This document shows positions 1 through 11,400 of a DNA stretch of 64,000 nucleotides, piece after piece. This DNA is from Forficula auricularia (Eukaryota > Arthropoda > Insecta > Dermaptera > Forficulidae). Numbering within the stretch: the stretch's first letter is position 1; the number at the start of each line of letters is the position of its first letter. The notes under the pieces are model-generated. The model did no database searches. It was not told the DNA's origin and was given only the letters and a program-made list of their open reading frames with translations. Location of the stretch: the NCBI GenBank assembly GCA_024734495.1, contig JALMQS010000225.1, positions 9,365,094-9,429,093 on the forward strand. The letters are read 5' to 3'. The position numbers and the translations under genes are program-made.

Positions 1-41
1 TGCCCTGATGGGTCGCTTCTTGAATTAACTAACATTTAGCT

Positions 42-426
42 AAATTTTTATAATTTTTCTAACTGATATAACAAAGAATAAATGACCTATCAATGAGAAG
101 TGTTTTGACCGCGCTTTATTTGAAAAAGATATTTTATCACGAGACTATTGCTGATTATGATGTTAAAGTCTGTGGAGTCTTAAATCTGGACCAAGACAGA
201 AAAAAAAGATGTGATCCACTTAGCTTCAATCCAACGTCATTTTGCGTATAGCCCGCTAGACATTCGGATGGATCACCAAGTGAACTTGAGATCTCAGATG
301 TTATATATTCAATCTCCCAGTACAGAGCGCTCGGCCTATTAGCATGTATGTTAGATGCCTGCCATAAATTAACCAATGTTTTCTACATTTGATTCAATCA
401 GGAATTGAATGTAGAAAACATTCGGT
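42..426 (-). mobile_element. Retroposon of unnamed family, copy 1 (flanked by 12-bp direct repeats)
   Basis: This is one of three copies in the window (others at 23510-24716 and 32218-32391). Each copy is bounded by a direct repeat of 12-14 bp, here TAACATTTAGCT at 30-41 and 427-438. On the + strand the left end is constant (an A/T-rich run, then TTATAATTTTTCTAA) while the right end varies. Read on the minus strand this means a fixed 3' end and a variable 5' end, the usual product of target-primed reverse transcription. No A/B box pol III promoter and no recognisable protein were found. A 73-residue open frame on the minus strand (155-376) is not conserved in copy 2, so I do not call it a gene. 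At the right end the sequence GTTTTCTACATT is followed by its inverted partner, making a short palindrome (378-422). Confidence 0.7.
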
Positions 427-438
427 TAACATTTAGCT

Positions 439-1461
<1,023 letters not shown>

Positions 1462-2402
1462 TGCGTTCCAGCAAATACTCTATATATCAATACAGGACAG
1501 CATGTCAAAATCATTGGCATCATGAAAACTCCGCACTCTAGCGGGATAGCTTGAACATACATATAGCGCATAATAGAAAATATCGCATGTAAGTGGTTAA
1601 TTTGAAATAGAAATTTTAAAGAAGCACATGTTCTAATTTTTTTTAATTAAATCATTTCTTATTTTTGATAATTTTTTAATAAAATAACAGAAGACATCCT
1701 CTTTTATAGTCTCCTTTAATTTATAAAACTCTGCTACTATGGGCAAAAAGAAACACTTAATTTAATTCTTTCTTATATTGTTTGTCTGCGATAAATCCTA
1801 ACATAATGGTTGTAAAAAAATATTGTTGTTAAAATGTAACATTATTTTTTCTTTTTGTCTGTATGCATTATTTACAAGAAAATAATACAGTTTACACGCA
1901 AATAAAGGAGGTTAAATAAAGAAAACGTTTTTTTTCCTTAGGCTTTAAGAATATATTTTAATGAAAAAAATATATTCATGCCGAAAAAGATAATATAAAT
2001 AAATTTAACCAACCACAGTATATCAGCGAATTTACACCACTTTGCCGTTTTTTAAATAGTTAAATTGCTTTTTTTATTAAGAGTATTTGCCATTTAGAGT
2101 GTACGTTTTTTTTATATATATATTTTTTTTGGCTTCAGTCATTAGACAATTTACGATACTATTATTAAATTTTGTCTTCTGTGTAGAGATCAGATTTTAT
2201 CCGGTTGACGCCTGCTAATCAAGTGAACCCGGGTCCGCTTGATTAGCAGGCGTGAATGTTAACCGCTGGGCCAGCCCGGCTACCAAAATTTCATTCTTGC
2301 TCGCAAGGCGGCGCTGAAATTCATGATGCCAAAAAACGATAAATTTTCTATAAGATTTTGACAGGCTGTCCTGTATTGATATATACAGTATTTGGTTCCA
2401 GT
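1462..2402. mobile_element. DNA element with imperfect terminal inverted repeats, carrying a SINE
   Basis: The segment at about 1462-1515 (TATATATCAATACAGGACAG followed by TGTCAAAATC and CATCATGAA) reappears as its reverse complement at about 2325-2402, giving imperfect terminal inverted repeats of 50 bp or more. The interior is AT-rich and non-coding. A tRNA-derived SINE occupies 2110-2292, just inside the right inverted repeat. No transposase was found, so this is a non-autonomous element of unknown superfamily. Confidence 0.55.
2110..2292 (-). mobile_element. tRNA-derived SINE, copy S1, with a palindromic anticodon region
   Basis: On the minus strand this begins with a tRNA-like head (GGCCCAGCGGTTAAC as the A-box region, then GGACCCGGGTTC as the start of the B box). 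The shared SINE body follows (AAAATCTGAT..., AGTATCGTAAATTG) and it ends in an A-rich tail. The same body occurs in eight other copies in the window. In this copy CGCCTGCTAATCAAG at about 2208 is repeated in inverted form after the B-box start, making a 15-bp perfect stem around the B-box region. Confidence 0.8.
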
Positions 2403-2536
2403 CACAGTTAAGATAAAAAAGCGCGAAAATTGAATTATCGGTGAAAATATAGTACATTTTGTACTATATTATTTTTATATAGTTCAATTGGATAAAATAT
2501 AGTAAGATACTATAATACTATATATATTTGTCTAGA

Positions 2537-2612
2537 TTAATTTGCCGCAACGCTGACGTAATGCTGCCGAGAGAGAGCGCCATCGGTATATTTGCGGCAA
2601 ATTTGAAATATA
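2537..2612. repeat. Short inverted repeat (AATTTGCCGCAA / TTGCGGCAAATT)
   Basis: AATTTGCCGCAA at about 2537 is the exact reverse complement of TTTGCGGCAAATT at about 2598-2611. It is probably a tiny MITE remnant. Just upstream, 2440-2530 contains several TATAGTAC-type palindromes. Confidence 0.5.
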
Positions 2613-3249
2613 ATCTTAATTTGGACTCAAATTTCGAAATGAAAGACTCCAATTGATTTTAAATTAAGAAACATTAAATATATTGATAATTATTACCCCC
2701 CCCCCTTCACCACTCAAAAATTAAATATTCAATTCGCTTTTCTTTGCGCACAGAAAAAGAAATCAATCACATCTTATTTGATTTATATATTATTTGTTTA
2801 TTTTTTAATAATTTGCCACTTTTTTATAATTTTTTAAAAATCTAAATTTTGTTATTCTTATTTTTTGATTTTTACAAAATTAAACGACTTAAGACACGCA
2901 TGCCCATATGAGTTTCTCATTGCAATACTGGAGCAGCCTGTCATACAAACAACACCTGATCTCTTTTAAATATTTGGAGCCTTATATCGATTATCGATCC
3001 CAAATTTTAAAAAAATGATATAATATAATTCTCCTCCTCACACGATACCACTTATTTAAATAAATCTATTTCCACAAAAAATATCACAATTCTGTAGTTT
3101 ATAGAAAAAAAAATACTTCCAGATTCATATCTAGAGCCTCATTTCTGTAGCTGTGTCAGGACGAAAATGAGGCGAAACTTTTAAGAGGCTATGTATTTTC
3201 TGGAGTTTACAGGTATACATTTGGAGTGAGGTTTTTAAGAGGAATAAAA
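2613..3249. other. AT-rich non-coding sequence
   Basis: No open frame, repeat copy or RNA gene is recognised here. A poly-C run sits at about 2696-2705. Confidence 0.5.
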
Positions 3250-3335
3250 TTTTTGGACCGAGACGCTGCCCGCCAGGGCACCAGCCCGTAGGGCCGAGCT
3301 TCGAGGGCGTGCCGAAAGCACGCACGAATAATATA
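3250..3335 (+). mobile_element. Helitron-type 3' end fragment
   Basis: A GC-rich block, GAGACGCTGCCCGCCAGGGC and onward, matches the 3' ends of the Helitrons ending near 36876, 37700 and 55191. It has the characteristic hairpin GCGTGC-CGAAA-GCACGC. The rest of the element is not recognisable upstream. Confidence 0.6.
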
Positions 3336-3349
3336 GTACAGGTGGCAAC

Positions 3350-5055
3350 CCTAGGTTGGATCAACGATATTTATTTACTGGGTAATGGAAATAAAACAAC
3401 AATATTATTATGTTTTTGGCATTTTTCTAAAATGCGCAGTAATTAACAAAAAAGAATTAGTAGATCAAAAGATTCTCTCAAGGGGTATGTTACTTTTTTT
3501 GTTTTAATGTTTATGATTGTTTCTCTTTTTTTTAACCCATATTAATTTAATTTCACTTGTTGACACGCTTTTACAACAATATTTTAAAAATTTCCACTTC
3601 TCTCTTTTCTGTTTTGCCAAGAGGATTAACGCTCCCTTTTGGGACAAGTTTCATTAAAATATTCTGTTAAACTTGGGGCATCGAGTCTCTCTCGCTCGTC
3701 ATAAACGACTATTTGTATGTTTTTATTTTTATTAGAATAAACTAACAAATGATCTAAGTAGAAGGACAAATTATTCTTGATAATGAAACAAAAGCTGATG
3801 GCTTTAATTAAAGGAACAACGAGAAAGTGGGATGAGAGGGGGAGAGAAAGTGAGACAGCCCCTTACTTAGGGAAATTGAAATATTCGTCCCCTTTTCTGT
3901 CTCTTTCTCTGTTTCGAGCTTTTATTCACTTTTTACGAAGCAAATTCAGGATGAAAAAAAAAACAAAGGGGACAATCTTTGCATGTGACCAAATCGCATC
4001 AATAAAAGCCCAAAATGACGCAGTCACTAGCTTTTTTTTTTAATTTAACCGAGTGGTGGTCTCTCGAGTTTTATTAATAAAATTAAATTTTCAGAAATGC
4101 ATATCGCGAGGGAAGAGAAACGATTTATTTTTTGCCTTCTATTTAATGAAATGAAATATTGAATTCCATTGACAGTTTGGATGAAATATTAAATAAGAAT
4201 ATTATTTGTATTTTAGTATTAGTTGGTATTAAGGTAGTTGTTTCGCGACAATACTACCAAAAAGTTAATGCTAGAATATATAGAACAGACAATAAGGATT
4301 CATAAACCCAAAACTTTTTTCTGTTTATGTACCACTACTAGCCAATCCCGTGCACTTTTGACAAATCTGACAACACTGTCCGAGCTTGTATATATTTTAT
4401 CACAGAAATTTCAGATAAAGTACATTATAAAGGGAGATTTATAAAACAAAAAGTTCTTAATAAGCAATTAAAAGCTGTTGCGACAATGGCTGAAACGAAA
4501 AAACGTCAAAAAAATTTCTAAAGTAGCCCACTTTTTAGGTTATATCAATGCATTGTTGTCAGCTTGTTTTTAGTGTAAATTTTTCATTATATTATTTAAT
4601 ATTATCTCAGAAACTGTGTTGTAACTATGAATTAAAATTTCAAAAAATTATTAGTTATTGTTTAACGTTGGATTAGATTTTTATAACAATGTTAAGAAGA
4701 GTTTCTTAATAATAATTAAATATGTATGTAAACTTTCCGGTATCCCATATAGTGCAATGTATAAGAGTCTGAAAAATTCTATCTTTGGAATTTAATATTT
4801 CCGGAACTATATTGTTCATAAATTTCGTTTTGCCACCAATCGATGAAGAAGTATTTAAATAATAATCTGTCTAAATTTCAAAAAAATCCTAAGAAAACCC
4901 ATATGGTGAAACAACTAACTTAAATATTAGTTGGTAATAAGTAATAAGGAACACAATTTTTTATTATTTATAAATACATAAAAAGTTTATTTGGCTGAAC
5001 GTTTCGCTTCCAATCCAGTCTCCAAACTTAAAAAAAAATATTTTAGTCATCCTAG
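3350..5055. other. Non-coding sequence, no recognised gene
   Basis: This stretch is mostly AT-rich. The part at about 3600-4030 has a more balanced base composition (GA-rich and CT-rich tracts around 3830-3920) and no repeat partner in the window. Open frames here are short and show no family resemblance. Confidence 0.45.
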
Positions 5056-5059
5056 TGGT

Positions 5060-5765
5060 ATAAATCAAGGGTTCCCATAGGGAGGGGGGGTGTTAAGATG
5101 CATAGTGCATCATTGGAATTTCTGGATGGGGGGTTAAAAATTGTTGCAAATGCTAAAAATAAAAACGGTCAAGTTAATAACTTCAAAAGAAGGTAATAAA
5201 ATCTTTTAATTTTTAGAAGAGAATAAATATAATATACAAGGGTGGGGGATACTTTACATTAAAATGGGGGCGTAAGTCATGTCATGTAGCTAGGGCGGAT
5301 GGGCCAGATGCGTAGCCACGGGTGGGGGGGGGGGGTCAGAACTACCCCTGACAAGTTTTAGTCCAGGAGACACATTATCTATTAATTATGATTGTTCTAG
5401 AAAACCCCGATTCCTCCTGTACTAGAATGATAGCTATAGACTTGGTTGGTTTCGAAGCATATAAATTGCTGAAATAATAAATATTTAAAAAAATCAAAAT
5501 ATGAGAAGAAGAATTTTTAAATATTCGAAACTTCATTATTTTTTTTATCTTATATAGTTGAGCTTATAATTTTGCTTTTAGTGAATTTTATTTTTGAAAA
5601 AAGCTTCACGTATTGTACAAATGTACATTCATATTTCGAAAAAGGGAATAAATATATCTCTACATATAAATTCCAATGTTTTAAGGAAGTTTATGATTTT
5701 ATGTTGGGCCACACTCATTGCAGTGCTGGGTCGCATGCGGGCCACGGATTGGACAGCCCTGTTCT
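5060..5765. mobile_element. Degraded G-rich and hAT-like element fragments
   Basis: The part at about 5060-5230 (GGGTTCCCATAGGGAGG, then AAAAATAAAAACGGTCAAG and ATAACTTCAA) is repeated at about 25705-25860. At 5705-5763 the reverse complement reads CAGGGCTGTCCAATCCG followed by GGCCCGCATGCGACCCAGCA. This matches the end at 50549-50610 and is typical of hAT-type termini. No coding capacity remains. Confidence 0.5.
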
Positions 5766-5769
5766 AATA

Positions 5770-6490
5770 CATTCTATATTTTTTACTTAAAATCACCTCT
5801 CTAATATTTCTCGAATGTTTTTTACAGTCGTTGTGAATCAACCTTTACTTGTTAAGGTCGAAGGGTTGACCTTAATCTTCAGACTTTTTAATTAAAAATA
5901 TTTTATTTTATCCCTGAAAATGAAGAGATAAATAAACCATTCGCTGTGAATATAATTAACAAATCTAAACTAAAATAGTACTAAGACTTGAAATTGTTTT
6001 CATAGTATTATTCAATTTTTTATTGTAAATATTCAAATAGAATAAATTGATTGCAACCCTCATGTGGGAATTATCTCGAGATGAAGAGATCCCCCAGTCA
6101 TTCGGCCATTCTTTTTTGACAGGCCGTTTGTCTCGTCCATTCCTTTAGGTATTTTTTTATTACTACGTGTTTGGACTTGCTCTCTTTCTCTCTCGCTCTC
6201 GCTGCAGTGATAATAAAGTTATCAGTAAAGTGGAGGAGTCGGTCGTTGTATCGGCAGGTCGGCCGACCATCGAACCGGAAGCTCGATAAATCGCTCCGAC
6301 ATCTCTCCCTGGCCATTGTATTCAATATATTAATAATAAAAATGTATCACCTAACACAAAATCATTCCATCCAATCCAATTTCACTTCTCCATTCTTTCA
6401 GCGTCTGCGAAGAATTGATCCATTGGGCAAATAAAAACTATCAATATAATTTAAAAAAATCAAATTTCTTTCTTGAATATTAATTTTTTC
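5770..6490. other. Non-coding, partly unique sequence
   Basis: About 6090-6330 is more GC-rich than its surroundings and has no repeat partner in the window. Overlapping short open frames on both strands are not convincing as genes. Confidence 0.4.
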
Positions 6491-6493
6491 AAT

Positions 6494-6835
6494 TAGGATG
6501 GAACATTCAAGTTGGTCTACAGTTGTGAGAAGAAAATATCTAATTTACTAGATAGACTCAAGGATAGAATTAAAACAGCGGATTCAACGGATTTGGTATA
6601 TTTGTATAAGTGTGATTGTGATGAACTGTATGTTGGTAATACAAAACAAAGACTAAAAAACAGAATATATCAACATAAATACACCAAGAAAAATAATAAC
6701 ATATTTTACTCTGGCATGACAAAACATGCTATTGAATTTGGACTTGATATAAGGGAAGAAAACTTCAAAATCATTCAACGGGAGAGTAACACCTATAAAC
6801 GTTTTATATTAGAGAGTCTATACACTCCAATCTAA
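6494..6835 (+). pseudogene. Penelope-like element: GIY-YIG endonuclease domain (5'-truncated)
   Basis: This encodes the C-terminal endonuclease of a Penelope-like retroelement. About 107 residues are open from 6512, and homology seems to begin slightly earlier, near 6494. The core reads VYLYKCDCDELYVGNTKQ followed by RLKNRIYQH. It matches the GIY-YIG pattern of these elements: the GIY strand has become LYK, the CDC cysteines are the usual pre-YIG pair, YVG is the YIG motif and the Arg of LKNR is the catalytic arginine. A later TKHAIEFGLDI segment and a C-terminal RFILESLYTPI fit the end of such proteins. The reverse transcriptase that should precede it is absent, so this is a dead 5'-truncated copy. 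It ends at a normal stop, and a non-coding 3' region with a hammerhead fold follows. Confidence 0.85.
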
Positions 6836-7095
6836 ACAACCAATTTGATTTTAAACTTAGCAACCAATATAGAGATTATATCTAGGGATTACATTTTTCT
6901 GAGTTTTCATTTTTATTTTATTTTTTCAAGGTTTAATTGCCTTTCTCTTTGTTCATCAGAGTTGATAAATATGTGTGAAGTGTATATATAGAGGAATGTC
7001 TAAATTCAATTTTAATTAACTGAGGATGGGTTCGATTAGATCCGAAACATGTATTAACTACAATAAAAATTATAAATGATTGTAAATCTGTATGT
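6836..7095 (+). mobile_element. 3' terminal region of the Penelope-like element
   Basis: This is the AT-rich non-coding sequence directly after the GIY-YIG stop codon. It contains the hammerhead-ribozyme fold at 7005-7064. Penelope-like elements are known to carry hammerhead motifs in their terminal repeats, so the arrangement supports the family call. The 3' boundary is approximate. Confidence 0.65.
7005..7064 (+). ncRNA. Hammerhead ribozyme motif of the Penelope-like element
   Basis: The core CTGAGGA starts at 7020 and GAA is at 7044-7046. Stem II is GGGT/ATCC around the loop TCGATTAG, with one extra T between the core and the stem. Stem III is the minimal AC-AT-GT, followed by A at the cleavage position (7053). 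Stem I is formed by TTAA just before the core (7016-7019) and TTAA just after the cleavage site (7054-7057), with further interrupted pairing outward. All conserved core bases (C3 U4 G5 A6 N7 G8 A9; G12 A13 A14; A15.1-U16.1) are present. Cleavage activity is inferred, not shown. Confidence 0.75.
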
Positions 7096-7099
7096 GTGT

Positions 7100-7690
7100 T
7101 TTGTTTTTTATTTCTGATAGTACATTGATTGTTTGTGAGAATAGGGGATTTAGTGAATTAATTTTTTAAATAAAAATCTTTCTTTGATAATTGCAAAGAA
7201 AAGGCTAATTCATAATCGACTTTTAGAAAGAGAGATGGACAATGAACGCATTTTCATTATAGGGTGTTTATTGATTTTGTTAAGGGAGAATGTTATAGGT
7301 TCTTGGTGAAACATATCTAAATAAACTAAAAAAAATTTTTTAAATTTTTAAAACGTATGTACGTACGCACTGACCAATGGATTTTGAGACCACAATATCA
7401 GGTTATATGTTCTAAGTCCGGTTTCAAACTATTAAAGGCATCGATCCCTTCCAACTAGAAGTCACAAAGTGAAATTAACTATTTTCATCTCTGAGATAGA
7501 AACTCTCAAAGTGCCAGGACCTCGGCAGGCGATCGCAATACTTCACATTATTATATTATTATCCTAGTATCATTACATTTAAGTTAATTTTGAAATAAAA
7601 TTTTGGTTAGTATAATTAAGATGAAAGCACCTATGCTTTTATTTCTAGTCATGACGATTTCATGAAATTTTTTAGGTAGTATATTATAGA
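7100..7690. other. Non-coding sequence
   Basis: No gene, repeat partner or RNA is recognised. Confidence 0.45.
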
Positions 7691-7691
7691 T

Positions 7692-8643
7692 CAAGAGCCC
7701 ACGACGGCCAGACCTTCGTTATTTTATAAAAGCTGAAAGTTTTTCTGTGAATGTCCCCTATACAGGTAAGAACGACCAGCGACTATAGAGTTTGGGTTGT
7801 GGTTACTTTGGCAGGTAACAGGTAATAAATGTGTATAAAATAGTACTTTAAATTCGTTAAAGTATAAAGCTCAATTTTTTATATTTTCTTCGGGATAACT
7901 TTAGAAATCTCGTCATCCATTGGCGGACACTTATGACAGTTGCTACCCCTGCCAGACACCCTAAACATTAATAAATTATAATTATACTTTCGTTATAATG
8001 TAAAAGATAAATTTTATATATGTTACTTGGCGACCTATAAAAAATGTTACCTCAATAGGCGGACGGTTTTAATGGTTTTTACATAGAAACAACTCAAGCT
8101 TGAGTGGTTTGCCATAAAAGAGTTTAGTCTTTTTGATTTTAAGTCGATTCTTCCGCGTTTTCAGTAGAGGTTGCCATTAATAGTCAAAACAACAAAAATG
8201 GAATGCAATAAGGTTATTCCTCTAGTATTAGATAAGAATCGATGGTTATTTTTGATTTTAAGTCGATTCCTCCATGTCTTCAGCAATGGTTATCAATAAT
8301 AACCGAAATGTCAAAAATCTATGTAAAAACCATTAAAACTGTCCGCCTATTGAGGTAACATTTTTTTATAGGTCGCCAAGTAACATATATAAAATTTATC
8401 TTTTACATTATAACGAAAGTATAATTATAATTTATTAAAGTTTAGGGGTGTCTGGCAGGGGTAGCAACTGTCATAAGTGTCCGGCAATGGATGACGAGAT
8501 TTCTAAAGTTATCCCGAAGAAAATATAAAAAATTGAGCTTTATACTTTAACGAATTTAAAGTTCTTACCTGTATAGGGGACATGCACAGAAAAACTTTCA
8601 GCTTTTATAAAATAACGAAGGTCTGGCCGTCGTGGGCTCTTGG
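7692..8643. mobile_element. Long inverted-repeat (foldback) element, about 950 bp
   Basis: The left arm (about 7692-8087, starting AAGAGCCCACGACGGCCAGA) is repeated in reverse complement at about 8312-8643. The arms are nearly identical over more than 300 bp, apart from about 60 bp near 7768-7840 that is present only in the left arm. The 220-bp spacer contains two related segments in opposite orientation. It is related to sequence at 30595-30790, so the element is a repeat family. There is no coding capacity. A transcript through both arms would form a very long hairpin. Confidence 0.8.
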
Positions 8644-8912
8644 GCTATTAGCCTATATCTCATATTCTTATTCTCATTTATGGAATCTTCTTTGAACTGT
8701 TTAATTACATCATTCCAAAGGAACTCTCTCTATATACATGTGTTTATATCTATCTATATATATAATAATAATTTAATTGAATTCAAGAGTTTCCAAAGTT
8801 GTTTGCCATCAAGTTATCTAGTAGTTCCTCATGTTCTAATGAGCAGTTCGAGTCCATAGTTCAGAGCAGGTGGAATGAGAGTGGTGCTTTGTCCTGGCGG
8901 AAGTCCGGGGGT

Positions 8913-8939
8913 TGCTTGTCTATATATTATATAGACAAG
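8913..8939. repeat. Perfect short palindrome
   Basis: GCTTGTCTATATA and TATATAGACAAGC form a self-complementary 27-base segment. The surrounding 8650-9320 region has no recognised gene. Confidence 0.6.
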
Positions 8940-9332
8940 CACCGCTTCCTGCAATGTCAGGAAGCCCCATTGATTTGCAAACGTCCTCCACTGTCTGTCG
9001 TCGACCCCATGGACCGGATTCCATTCTATTATTTATACAATCACACACCACAACGCGATTGTATATATAAGGAATATGATATTAATATTTAAATGAAAAA
9101 ATTATTAGCATTTTTTCAGGATGTTTAATTTCCTCTTTTTACAAATATATTTGTAATAAAATAAGATCATTTTGGTGAAGATGATATCAAGGGCGTAATT
9201 ACGAGAGGGTACAGAGAGTACACGTTCAACTTGAATTCATTTGGCCTACCTGTGCTTGAGAAACCTAACTTATGAATAAGAAAATATAGTTTCATTTTAT
9301 CATAGTAGGTATATTGGGTATATTATATAATA

Positions 9333-9742
9333 TGTTGCAGTAAAAGCCCGTTTTTAGTAAGAACGGATTCTTACTAGTTAAAACCCGTTTCACTGAATAC
9401 CTTTGTGGCATCTAGAATTTACTGATGTTGGTTAAGTTTGGTCTAAAGGTCTAGAATATTCATTTTTGACCTTTTCAAAAAAATTTTAAACGAAAATGTC
9501 AAAAATTACATCTTCATTAGAAGCAAAGTTGTATAGGATGTAATTTGTGACATTTTCATTTTAAAATTTTTTGAAAATAAACACCCAAAATGAGGTGGAA
9601 GGTCAAAAATGAAGATTCTAGACCTTTGGACCAAACTCAACCAATATCAGTAAATTCTAGTTACCACAAAGGTATTCAGTGAAACGCGTTTTAAGTAGTA
9701 AGAATCCGTTCTTACTAAAAAACGGGTTTTTACTGCAACATA
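9333..9742. mobile_element. Foldback MITE, about 410 bp
   Basis: The left end GTTGCAGTAAAAGCCCGTTT and the right end AAACGGGTTTTTACTGCAAC are reverse complements. The palindrome extends almost to the centre, with arms of about 190 bp that both include TACCTTTGTGG and ATTTACTGAT. A/T-rich CATATATAATG-like sequence flanks both ends. No protein is encoded. Confidence 0.75.
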
Positions 9743-9779
9743 TATAATGAATGGCCTTTTTACCCTGGCGGATAATTTT

Positions 9780-10140
9780 AGAGGGCCTTGCAGCTCCTAA
9801 GGCGACATTACCAAACACCTCTGCCTTGGCCCTATCTATCGATATTAAGGCTAGTTAGTTCCGATACCGCCCTCTCGTTTGAACTGACGGGGTCGAAAGT
9901 GAAGATGAACAACACGTCTGGAGTCAGCCAGAATGTAGAAGCTGCCGCAGGAGGGTCAAATTTGGCCCTCAAGCGTCTAAAGGGACTTCATCCTAATTTG
10001 TTTAAGGATTTTTCCCCTAATAGACAGGTAGCCTATCAAGACTGAAGAGAGTCCCAGATCTACCTTTTCTCTATTAGTCGCCTCTTACGACAAGCAGGGA
10101 GTACTGCGGATCTATTTTACGCCCAACCCGCAGGGAAAAA
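9780..10140 (+). mobile_element. Unidentified repeat fragment with a short open frame
   Basis: The GC content is clearly above the surroundings. A frame starting at ATG 9905 reads MNNTSGVSQNVEAAAGG and continues to a stop near 10044. It resembles the N-terminus of a retrotransposon gag-like protein only in composition, so I assign no function. Downstream, CTTACGACAAGCAGGGA... and CCGCAGGG (10087-10135) recur in diverged form at 22690-22740 (CTTACGACAAGCAAGGAATA, then CCACAGGG). This shows that the block belongs to a dispersed repeat. Confidence 0.45.
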
Positions 10141-10497
10141 TAGTAGGTATATTTGAATAGTAAATCAAAGAGTCAGGACCCAGACTGGCCATTGCAATAC
10201 TTCCTCATTATATTCAATAGAATACAATTGTGAAAGTAAAAAATGTAGTGTTTTTGATCTGCTGTTTTCAAGATATTACAAAACAACACCAAATACAAAT
10301 TAATGCATATTAACCGAACAAAGTAGATAGATACTCTTAAAAACTTGATATTATTCGACTCTAATAGAGACATTGAAATAACAACAAACAAAAACTTTTT
10401 TGAATTCAGAGAATCTTAAAAAATCTCGCTATTTTTTTTTTTATGAATACACTAATTTTATTAATTATTATTATCATTTCCTACATAATTTCTACTA

Positions 10498-10650
10498 ATT
10501 TGAAAGTTTATAATAGGAAAATAAGGATGTGTGACATGACTATTTGAAGCCCTGAAGAAGTCGTCAAAGTCGAAGAAACGTTGGCTGATAAATAAAAAAG
10601 TCACACATAAAAACTTGTCCTTATTTTCCTATTATAAACTTTCAAATTTT
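10498..10650. mobile_element. Small foldback element with a hammerhead relic
   Basis: TTTGAAAGTTTATAATAGGA at the left end is the reverse complement of TCCTATTATAAACTTTCAAA at the right end, and the pairing continues inward through AAATAAGGA and GTGTGAC. The centre holds CTGAAGAAGTCG...GAAACG (10552-10580), a degenerate hammerhead-like core without a convincing stem II. Confidence 0.65.
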
Positions 10651-10818
10651 ATTAATGTTTATACTTTATTTATTGTGTATTGGAAATTTGATAATAATAT
10701 TATATAAATATACGACACCGATCAAGTAAATAGTGTGGTGTGCTTTTAGATTTGTTTTTATTTATTAAAAGAAATAAAAATGGTAAGTTAGTACTAAATC
10801 ATCAAATAATAACCCTTT

Positions 10819-11400
10819 AATTGAAAAGTTTTTGTTTTGCCGAGAGTAGCAGAGCTGTTGATTCACAAAGAGAAACAAAGAGGTTGTCCTCTGATTGATG
10901 CAAATAAACATACACACATATATATCGAGATGATATTTTAAATCAATAGACGGACAAAAGTGTCCTTATACACAATAATACAATTGAAATTCTTTTACAA
11001 AAGTCACAAAAATAAATAAATAATAAATAAAGGTGAAGTGATACAAATCAATAATATACAAAAACTTAAAAATAATCACAAAAAGTTAATACAAACATAC
11101 ATAAGATCAAACAATACATACAAATCAATAAAATACAAAAACTTAAAAAATAATCACAAAATGATAATACAAACATACATAAGATCCAAAGAAAGAAAAA
11201 CACAGAAAAAAAACAATCACAATAACATACATAATATATCTGTATATATATATATATATATTATTTATTACATATACATATATACAATAAATAATATATA
11301 TATATTATATATACATATATATTATCTCGATATATATGTGTGTATTGTTTATTTGCATCAAGCAGAGGACAACCACTTTGTTTCTCTTTGTGAAATAATA
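10819..11400. mobile_element. GAGAGTAGCAG-family inverted-repeat element, copy 1
   Basis: The left end AATTGAAAAGTTTTTGTTTT is followed by GCCGAGAGTAGCAG, then TTGATTCACAAAGAGAAACA and GATGCAAATAAACATACACA. The last two blocks return in reverse complement at about 11330-11395. The same layout occurs at 12729-12992 and 32424-32850, and the outer GTAGCAG end also opens the elements at 57793 and (reversed) 28900. The interior here is AT-rich with TA microsatellites. An open frame across it is an artefact of that low complexity. Confidence 0.7.

Noticed and set aside
155..376. 73-residue minus-strand frame in retroposon copy 1
   Set aside because: In copy 2 the same region is full of stops and frame changes, so it is not a conserved coding sequence.
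8799..9092. 97-residue + frame across a palindrome
   Set aside because: Passes through the GCTTGTCTATATA palindrome and shows no domain; overlapping alternative frame present.
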